Positions 1 through 3,868 of a DNA stretch of 8,933 bases are shown in pieces. The stretch's first letter is position 1; each line of letters starts with the position of its first letter. Below the pieces are notes generated by a model. The model saw only the letters and a list, made by a program, of their open reading frames with translations. It was not told the origin of the DNA and did no database searches. The stretch comes from DAOOVD01 sp035369845 (lineage in GTDB: Bacteria > Bacillota > Desulfotomaculia > Desulfotomaculales > Pelotomaculaceae): assembly GCA_035369845.1 (NCBI GenBank), contig DAOOVD010000076.1:1-8933 (forward strand), read 5' to 3'. The position numbers were made by a program, and so were the translations under genes.

Positions 1-67
1 ACTTCTCGCAAAATTCTCTTACGCTGGCGCGCACTAACTGCTGCTCTTCGGTCAGGCTGAAATGCAT
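1..67 (-). CDS. Acyl-CoA dehydrogenase, N-terminal fragment (runs off left edge)
   Basis: Only the first 22 codons are in the window. The protein begins MHFSLTEEQQ and continues with an LVRASVREF segment, which is the typical opening of acyl-CoA dehydrogenases (a D/HFxLTEEQQ motif followed by an amphipathic helix ending VREF). The family are FAD flavoenzymes that oxidise acyl-CoA to enoyl-CoA in fatty-acid or branched-chain acid degradation. The start is well supported: GGGAGGAG lies 9 nt upstream of the ATG at 67, and a consensus promoter lies 67-95 bp further upstream. Substrate range cannot be judged from this fragment. The call rests on the N-terminal motif alone but is a strong match. 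Confidence 0.8.
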   Translation of the reverse strand, partial: MHFSLTEEQQLVRASVREFCEK

Positions 68-133
68 TGCGAACCACTCCTCCCAAAAAATGTACTCAGC
101 CGTGTTTTTCCCAGGGCTGCCTCCGGTAAGACA

Positions 134-162
134 ATTATATTATGATACAAATTATTAGTCAA
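134..162 (-). promoter_or_regulatory. SigA-type promoter for the acyl-CoA dehydrogenase gene
   Basis: On the minus strand the -35 box is TTGACT (157-162) and the -10 box is TATAAT (134-139), with exactly 17 bp between them. It sits in AT-rich DNA directly upstream of the acyl-CoA dehydrogenase start at 67 and downstream of the terminator at 200-235, so this gene forms a transcription unit separate from marR. The -10 region overlaps a 14-nt motif (140-153) that recurs in the marR leader. Confidence 0.8.
140..153. promoter_or_regulatory. Candidate MarR-family operator at the acyl-CoA dehydrogenase promoter
   Basis: The plus strand reads TTATGATACAAATT. The marR leader at 966-981 reads TTATGATCAACAAATT, the same two half-sites TTATGAT and ACAAATT with CA inserted between them. 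This copy lies between the -10 and -35 boxes, where a bound repressor would block polymerase. Assignment to the MarR protein next door is an inference. The region is AT-rich, so chance similarity is possible. Confidence 0.25.
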
Positions 163-199
163 CAAGATACTTTATATAAATTATTTTGAATTGAAATTG

Positions 200-235
200 A
201 AAAAGAAAAGTGGCCGGGAAGATATACCCGGCCAC
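200..235 (-). terminator. Intrinsic terminator closing the marR transcript
   Basis: A perfect 9-bp GC-rich stem, GTGGCCGGG (210-218) with CCCGGCCAC (227-235), encloses an 8-nt loop. On the minus strand it is followed by a T-rich tract (TTTTCTTTTT, complement of 200-209). It lies about 250 bp beyond the marR stop codon and just before the acyl-CoA dehydrogenase promoter, so it separates the two units. Confidence 0.85.
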
Positions 236-482
236 CGGGACTGTCGATAAAGCACCTTGATGCCGAAACGTCCGCTCCGGCCGCTGTTTTCCGCGCTCCG
301 CACTCTTTGGGGCGGCGCCCTGTGACCGCTCACTCCGGTGCTTCGGCCGGCAGCACTTGCTTCAAGCTTCAAGGCGAAACCGGGCCGCCTTCCCCGCCTG
401 TAATGCCGGCGGCAGCTTGCCCTGTATCCGGCGGTTACACCCGAAAGTGAATTGCCCTCTACGAAATACTGCCGATTCTGTT
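236..482. other. GC-rich non-coding stretch between marR and its terminator
   Basis: This stretch of about 250 bp is much richer in G+C than the flanking marR gene and promoter DNA. I see no credible gene. A short minus-strand reading frame beginning with TTG near 372 is Arg/Ser/Gly-rich, runs straight through the terminator stem and has no ribosome binding site. Small hairpins are visible, such as CCGG with an 8-nt loop near 335-350. It may be a long 3' untranslated region of marR, a small RNA that uses the terminator at 200-235, or a decayed gene. Nothing in the sequence decides between these. Confidence 0.35.
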
Positions 483-911
483 TCAGACGTTTGAAAACTC
501 GCTCTGTTTTATTTCAGACAGCAACCGTTTCAGTTTTTCCACCGTGTCACCGCCGACAAACGCCACCGCTTTTTCATTGGCTTTGGCAACGGCGTCCGTC
601 ATGGGGCCCTCCAGTTCCCTTCCTCTTTTGGTGATTATCACCTTGATGGCCCTGCGGTCCTGGGAATCCGGCTTTCTTTTAATCAGTTTTTTTTGCTCCA
701 GCCTGTCCAGAACGCTGGTCATGGTGGAGCTGTCCAACATCAGCCGTTCCGCCAAATTTTTAACAGTCTGCCCGTTTTCATCCCACAGGCACCTCAGTAC
801 CGCGAACTGCCCGGGGGTAACTCCAAATGGTTCCAGTTCGCTCTTGAAAAAATGATTGACGAATTGCTGAGTTTTGGCAAGCAAAAAATTGGTGCAGTTT
901 TCCAGTTCCAT
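483..911 (-). CDS. MarR-family winged-helix transcriptional regulator
   Basis: This 142-residue protein has the usual MarR length. MarR proteins are cytoplasmic dimers that bind palindromic operators and usually release DNA on binding a small phenolic, lipid or CoA-type ligand or after thiol oxidation. The N-terminal dimerisation helix spans about 5-28. The VTPGQFAVLRCL segment (31-42) starts the winged helix-turn-helix. The recognition helix is SSTMTSVLDRLE (61-72), and the wing carries the hallmark DSQDRRA (82-88). C-terminal helices (about 100-140) complete the dimer interface. Two cysteines (C6 and C41) could be redox-sensitive, but that is speculation. The ATG at 911 has GAGGGG 11 nt upstream. 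A consensus promoter lies at 1000-1028, and an inverted repeat at 961-983 could serve autoregulation. The next gene downstream is acyl-CoA dehydrogenase, a plausible target. The ligand is unknown. Confidence 0.9.
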   Translation of the reverse strand: MELENCTNFLLAKTQQFVNHFFKSELEPFGVTPGQFAVLRCLWDENGQTVKNLAERLMLDSSTMTSVLDRLEQKKLIKRKPDSQDRRAIKVIITKRGRELEGPMTDAVAKANEKAVAFVGGDTVEKLKRLLSEIKQSEFSNV

Positions 912-960
912 TTTAATAACTACCCCTCAATAATTTTGATTTCAATAATTTTTATAAAAA

Positions 961-983
961 AAAATTTATGATCAACAAATTTT
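961..983. promoter_or_regulatory. Inverted repeat in the marR leader, candidate autoregulatory operator
   Basis: The arms AAAATTT (961-967) and AAATTTT (977-983) are exact inverted repeats separated by 9 bp, and the repeat contains the motif TTATGATCAACAAATT. It lies just downstream of the predicted transcription start of marR, a usual location for MarR self-repression. A separate direct repeat TCAATAATTTT occurs at 927-937 and 942-952, nearer the start codon. The AT-rich context weakens the case. Confidence 0.3.
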
Positions 984-999
984 AATTCAAACTTTATTT

Positions 1000-1028
1000 A
1001 TTTTATACCAGAAATATAAACAGGTCAA
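1000..1028 (-). promoter_or_regulatory. SigA-type promoter for marR
   Basis: On the minus strand the -35 box is TTGACC (1023-1028) and the -10 box is TAAAAT (1000-1005), with a 17-bp spacer. It begins 12 bp past the stop codon of the XRE gene and would give marR a leader of about 80 nt. This makes marR independent of the upstream regulator gene, although read-through is possible because I see no terminator between them. Confidence 0.65.
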
Positions 1029-1039
1029 TATTTTTGAGA

Positions 1040-1396
1040 TTATATGCGATTTTCGCCGTTTGCCCGTTTTGCCGACAGCTTCAGGTATGATTCCATTACT
1101 TCCTTCAGAAAAACGACATGCCCGACTTCCCTGTACCGGACGAGCAAGCCGCACAGCTCGTCAAGCGCCTCGTCAAAGCTGTCCCGGGGCTCGCGCAGAA
1201 GCAAATCCGGCGAAATCTCCAGTATATCCGCGATTTTCTCAAGGGTTAAAAGCGACGGATTCCTCTGCCCTCTTTCAAGATAACCCAGATAAGCACCGGT
1301 AATGCCCAGGCCGCCGGACATCTCCCCCAGGGTCAGGCCCTTTTTTTTGCGATGGTCGCGAATGTTTTTTCCGCATATTCTCAATAATTCCGACAT
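1040..1396 (-). CDS. XRE-family helix-turn-helix regulator
   Basis: This 118-residue DNA-binding protein has a Cro/C1-type (XRE) domain over about residues 7-65: an ICGKNIRDHRKKKGLTLGEM opening, the GITGAYLGYLERGQRNPS recognition segment with the typical YLxxxERGxRNPS signature, and TLEKIADILEISPDLLL closing the fold. The C-terminal ~50 residues are helical and unassigned, perhaps for dimerisation. I chose the ATG at 1396. The frame stays open to 1522, but the extra 42 codons are not XRE-like and would run into the promoter of the divergent riboswitch operon. The ribosome binding site is only G-rich (GGCGGGGGG about 11 nt upstream), so translation may be weak. Divergent placement suggests it may act on the c-di-GMP operon promoter at 1507-1535, but no direct evidence links them. 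Confidence 0.85.
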   Translation of the reverse strand: MSELLRICGKNIRDHRKKKGLTLGEMSGGLGITGAYLGYLERGQRNPSLLTLEKIADILEISPDLLLREPRDSFDEALDELCGLLVRYREVGHVVFLKEVMESYLKLSAKRANGENRI

Positions 1397-1506
1397 TCGA
1401 TCCCGAACCCCCCGCCGGAACACCTGGTAAAAAAATACCCCCGCGGCGTGGATACTATACGCAAATAAATTATTTTCGTTCCAATACAATTTTTTTATAT
1501 ACGCAA

Positions 1507-1535
1507 TTGATATCGTAAACATATAGTTGTATAAT
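1507..1535 (+). promoter_or_regulatory. SigA-type promoter of the c-di-GMP operon
   Basis: The -35 box is TTGATA (1507-1512) and the -10 box is a perfect TATAAT (1530-1535), with a 17-bp spacer. Transcription would start near 1542, about 26 nt before the riboswitch P1 helix and about 190 nt before the TTG start codon. A weak dyad (ACA..TATA..TATA..TGT, 1519-1538) covers the -10 box and could bind the divergent XRE regulator. That role is speculative. Confidence 0.8.
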
Positions 1536-1567
1536 TGTAGAAGATTGTCAATTTAGGTAGATTTACT

Positions 1568-1663
1568 GTTTCTCTAAAGGGTAAACCGCCCGAAAGGGCG
1601 GGGCACAAAACCGTGAGTCTAAGGCAGATCAACTGCTATGATTGTCAGGTTGCAGAAAGAAAC
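1568..1663 (+). promoter_or_regulatory. c-di-GMP-I (GEMM-I) riboswitch aptamer
   Basis: This RNA leader matches the class I cyclic di-GMP riboswitch throughout. P1 forms from GTTTC (1568-1572) and GAAAC (1659-1663). The conserved AGGGTAAACC (1578-1587) leads into a hairpin, CCGCCC/GGGCGG (1586-1591/1596-1601), capped by a GAAA tetraloop. This is followed by GGGCACAAAACC (1601-1612). The other arm has a CTAAG (1619-1623) opposite TATG (1637-1640), a close match to the 11-nt receptor that docks a GAAA tetraloop, above which GCAG/CTGC (1624-1627/1633-1636) closes the helix. TGA/TCA plus CC/GG pairs and the terminal CAGGTTGC complete it. The middle G of AGGG (1580), equivalent to the ligand-reading G20 of the Vibrio Vc2 RNA, is a G, favouring c-di-GMP over 3',3'-cGAMP. 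It controls the HD-GYP/unknown/CBS-GGDEF operon. Confidence 0.88.
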
Positions 1664-1677
1664 GGTATGTTTTTTTC

Positions 1678-1730
1678 TTTGCCCTTTTCTTGAAACAGGA
1701 TACCGACACACGATACGGGAAAGGGGCAGG
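1678..1730 (+). promoter_or_regulatory. Predicted ribosome-binding-site sequestering stem (expression platform)
   Basis: TTTGCCCTTTTC (1678-1689) can pair continuously over 12 positions, three of them G-U, with GAAAGGGGCAGG (1719-1730). That would bury the AGGGG/AGGG ribosome binding site of the TTG start at 1734. A competing pairing exists: AAAGAAA (1656-1662), which is part of the aptamer P1 3' strand, can pair with TTTCTTT (1674-1680) and would erode this stem. This arrangement fits translational control by ligand. Whether ligand turns translation on or off cannot be decided by eye. The T-tract at 1670-1676 lacks a GC-rich hairpin before it, so I do not call a terminator. Confidence 0.45.
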
Positions 1731-1733
1731 GAA

Positions 1734-2348
1734 TTGTTTAAGGAACTGAATACCCTGGTTAAAAACATCGCTGATTACAGCTGCGAAATCTTCCAGCATT
1801 CGTACAACGTTTCGACAATCGCTGCCTGTTTTGCCAACTGCCTGAAATTGCCCGAAAAAGAGGTATTCATAATCAAGACAGCCGGCTTGCTGCACGATAT
1901 CGGAAAAACCGAAATTGACATCGGGATACTCAACAAGCCGGAAAAACTAAGTGCGGAGGAATGGAAAATCATAAAGAAGCATCCGGAAATCGGCGTCAGA
2001 ATCCTCACGCCTTATCCCTGGGCCCGTTCTTTCCTCCCTTTGATAAACTACCACCATGAAAGATGGGACGGTAACGGATACTATGGTGTTCCGGGGTTCA
2101 AAATACCACTCGGCGCAAGGCTGCTTGCCCTGGCGGACGCTTTTGAGGCCATGAGCTCGGACAGGCCTTATCAGGAAAGCAAAAACCTGGAAGAGAGTTT
2201 GGAGGAGCTGGAACTCTGCAGCGGCTCTCAATTCGAACCGTTTTTGGTGGAGAAGTTCACCCGGTTTTCGAACAAGATAATCAACCTGATTAACCGACAG
2301 AAGCAGGACGGTGCTTTCAAAATTGAAGTCCGGTCATTCAACAAATGA
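1734..2348 (+). CDS. HD-GYP domain protein, predicted c-di-GMP phosphodiesterase
   Basis: HD-GYP proteins hydrolyse cyclic di-GMP to pGpG or GMP with a metal centre. From a TTG start the protein has 204 residues and is almost only the HD-GYP domain. Visible motifs are the HS pair (22-23), HDIGK (54-58, metal ligands), the KHP histidine (83), HHERWDGNGYYG (107-118) and ADAFEAM with RPY (135-146). The signature GYP reads GYY, a mild variation, and all expected metal ligands are present, so activity is likely. There is no sensor domain or membrane segment. I chose TTG 1734 because AGGGG lies 7 nt upstream. The in-frame ATG at 1638 sits inside the riboswitch aptamer and would add a non-conserved Cys/Phe-rich stretch. 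The stop overlaps the next gene by 38 bp, indicating coupled translation. Confidence 0.85.
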   Translation: MFKELNTLVKNIADYSCEIFQHSYNVSTIAACFANCLKLPEKEVFIIKTAGLLHDIGKTEIDIGILNKPEKLSAEEWKIIKKHPEIGVRILTPYPWARSFLPLINYHHERWDGNGYYGVPGFKIPLGARLLALADAFEAMSSDRPYQESKNLEESLEELELCSGSQFEPFLVEKFTRFSNKIINLINRQKQDGAFKIEVRSFNK

Positions 2349-2682
2349 AAATGAAAGAAAGGCGCACGTCTCCATAAGGCTTTCCGAGTTTGAAATACCG
2401 CCGATCCAGGACGTGCTGCTCATCGGCAAAAGGGCTCCCATAGGCCCCGAAGCCGTACACCGCATGATAGAAATACTGAGTCCGGAACAATATGAGATCT
2501 TCGAAGTGGAAGACGGACCGTTTGAGGCCGTGGTCGTTCGCAAGTCACTGGCAAGAATGCTCACCCGGGAAAAGCTGCTGAACATCATTTTGGAGGAAGG
2601 CTATAAAGTCGCTGCTGAGACGTCGGTTTTGAAGGCTCAGGTAAACGTAGTGCTGGCTATTAACGTCGAGGTCGAACTCTGA
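2311..2682 (+). CDS. Uncharacterised 123-residue protein in the c-di-GMP operon
   Basis: I do not recognise a family. The protein is soluble, with no signal peptide, membrane segment or cysteine, and alternates predicted strands and helices. The strand-like QDVLLIGKR (about 34-42) is followed by a helix with PEAVHRMIEIL (about 46-56), a YEIFEVEDGPFEAVVVRK strand hairpin (about 61-78), a TREKLLNIILEEGYKV helix (about 86-101) and a final NVVLAINVEVEL strand. This suggests a compact alpha/beta regulatory or binding domain. The assigned start is a GTG at 2311 with AGGA only 2 nt upstream. The first 20 residues are polar and may not be translated, so the start is uncertain. It overlaps the HD-GYP gene by 38 bp and its TGA overlaps the next ATG (TGATG), so it is translated with a phosphodiesterase and a cyclase. 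A role in c-di-GMP sensing or in regulating either enzyme is an inference. Confidence 0.75.
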   Translation: MLSKLKSGHSTNENERKAHVSIRLSEFEIPPIQDVLLIGKRAPIGPEAVHRMIEILSPEQYEIFEVEDGPFEAVVVRKSLARMLTREKLLNIILEEGYKVAAETSVLKAQVNVVLAINVEVEL

Positions 2683-3515
2683 TGCTCAAAGTCCGTGACA
2701 TTATTTCATCGCCCGTCATTTCGGCAGGGATCCTGGACAGCGTCGGGAAGGCCGCCCTTTTAATGGAGAAGCACGGCATCGGCGGCCTGCCGGTCCTGGA
2801 CAACGGGAAACTGTGCGGCATCATCACGTCCAGGGACGTGCGCCGGTCGCATCCCAACCGCATCGTTGCCGACGCCATGTCCAAAAACGTAATTTGTGTT
2901 TCCAGGGACATTTTTTTATGGGAAGCAATGGACATTATGAAGGAAAGAAAAATTGAAAGGCTGCCCGTTTTAGAAAATTCCCGGCTGGTCGGCATCGTTA
3001 CAAAAACCGACGTTCTTTCGGAAATCGGCAGGCATACGGACCCGCTGACCGGTCTCAAGACGGGAGTATATATGAAGGCTCTGGCCGAAAGCATTCTGCA
3101 AAAGGGAAAAGAGCTGACAGTCATTTTTTTCGATATAAACAACTTCGGGCTGATTAACAAGACGTACGGCCACGTGCACGGAGACCGCTGCCTCAAAGCA
3201 ATCAGCCGGGTTTTGAACAAAAACACGCTGAACTGCCTTTACTTCCCCGGCCGCTACGCCGGAGACGAGTTTATCGTGATTACCACCGAAAAAAGAGAGG
3301 CCGCCGAATCGTGGGCAGCAAAAGTAACGGACGAAATGACACGGGCTACAGCCGACGAAGGCATCCCCCTGACCGTGGCAGCCGGCATAGCAGGCGGGCG
3401 GAGAAGCGCGGTACGAAAAGAATCCCCTTTTGCCGTCACCGTCGACAACCTGATCAATATGGCCAGCCTGGCCTCCGCTTTGTCCAAAAAGAAAAACCTG
3501 GGGGCGGGCTGTTGA
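2682..3515 (+). CDS. CBS-pair plus GGDEF protein, predicted diguanylate cyclase
   Basis: GGDEF domains make cyclic di-GMP from two GTP. Two CBS motifs (about 7-57 and 66-113) form a Bateman module, which usually binds adenine nucleotides and controls the attached enzyme. The linker DPLTGL (120-125) introduces the GGDEF domain. The metal-binding aspartate D151 (FFDINNF), N159 and the GD pair 167-168 that contact guanine are present, and the signature reads AGDEF (193-197). Alanine in the first position is tolerated in some active cyclases. No RxxD inhibitory site stands at the usual place 5 residues before the signature. The C-terminal ADxALYxAK-like helix is degenerate (LINMASLASALSKKKN). The ATG overlaps the preceding TGA by one base, with GAGG 10 nt upstream. 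It is cytoplasmic and the last gene of the operon. Confidence 0.88.
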   Translation: MLKVRDIISSPVISAGILDSVGKAALLMEKHGIGGLPVLDNGKLCGIITSRDVRRSHPNRIVADAMSKNVICVSRDIFLWEAMDIMKERKIERLPVLENSRLVGIVTKTDVLSEIGRHTDPLTGLKTGVYMKALAESILQKGKELTVIFFDINNFGLINKTYGHVHGDRCLKAISRVLNKNTLNCLYFPGRYAGDEFIVITTEKREAAESWAAKVTDEMTRATADEGIPLTVAAGIAGGRRSAVRKESPFAVTVDNLINMASLASALSKKKNLGAGC

Positions 3516-3520
3516 TTTTA

Positions 3521-3543
3521 CCGGATTAATTCTGGTTGTTGTA
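3521..3543 (+). terminator. Weak candidate terminator of the c-di-GMP operon
   Basis: CCGGA (3521-3525) can pair with TCTGG (3531-3535), including one G-U pair, around a 5-nt loop, followed by TTGTTGT. It starts 6 bp after the stop of the CBS-GGDEF gene. The stem is short and the U-tract interrupted, so termination may instead depend on the large palindrome that follows. Confidence 0.3.
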
Positions 3544-3812
3544 ACAAAGTCGTTCAGGGTGTTGAAACCGCTTGGCTCCTCTACTTCGCGTCTAGTAAAC
3601 TGTCCGCTCGCTTCGGGCGAAATTGGACCGCCTTCAACTCACCGTCCCGGTTCGGTTCAGGTTTTCGCGGACACAAATTGGGGACATTCCTTCGAGGGAG
3701 GTGTGTCCCCTAACCGCTGTCCCCGCTCATCCAATTTCGCATCCTCAGCTTCGCTTAATTTACTGACGACGCTCCGTAACGGAGCAGCTTGTTTCAGCAC
3801 CATGTACTTTGT
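3544..3812. repeat. ~270-bp imperfect palindrome: two inverted ~85-bp copies around a structured core
   Basis: The left arm (3544-3627) and the reverse complement of the right arm (3730-3812) share the same blocks in the same order: ACAAAGT (3544-3550 / 3806-3812), GGTGTTGAAAC (3558-3568 / 3791-3801, one mismatch), GCTCC (3575-3579 / 3781-3785), TAC then GCGTC, AGTAAA (3594-3599 / 3759-3764) and GCGAAATTGGA (3617-3627 / 3730-3740, exact). Gaps between blocks differ by a few bases, so these are diverged copies. The right arm has its own hairpin, GCTCCGT-A-ACGGAGC (3771-3785), and the left has TCGC-TTCGG-GCGA (3609-3621). The ~100-bp core contains GGGGACA (3680-3686) facing TGTCCCC (3704-3710). 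No reading frame inside looks like a protein. It fits a MITE or REP/BIME-like element, or a structured RNA, between convergent genes. The remaining bases to 3868 show nothing clear. Confidence 0.6.
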
Positions 3813-3868
3813 ATTGTTTGGGTTTGTCTACAGTCTGGCGCGGAACCTGCAACGCTCCGGCGCTTTTG

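Noticed and set aside
181..372. Minus-strand 63-codon frame after marR
   Set aside because: It starts with a TTG lacking a ribosome binding site, is Arg/Ser/Gly-rich and runs through a perfect terminator hairpin and its T-tract.
1397..1522. N-terminal extension of the XRE regulator
   Set aside because: The extra 42 residues are unlike XRE proteins and the codons are AT-rich intergenic DNA that reaches the divergent operon promoter.
1664..1690. Intrinsic terminator at the T-tract downstream of the riboswitch
   Set aside because: The seven-T run has no GC-rich hairpin immediately before it. The only upstream pairing is AAAGAAA with TTTCTTT, which consumes the T-tract itself.
3544..3812. Integron attC site or CRISPR array
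   Set aside because: There is no GTTRRRY core pair, no integrase or cas gene, and no regularly spaced direct repeats. The repeats are inverted.
3830..3868. Terminator on the minus strand after the SLH gene
   Set aside because: GCGCCGGA and TCCGCGC can pair only with a bulge and a long loop, and no T-run follows.
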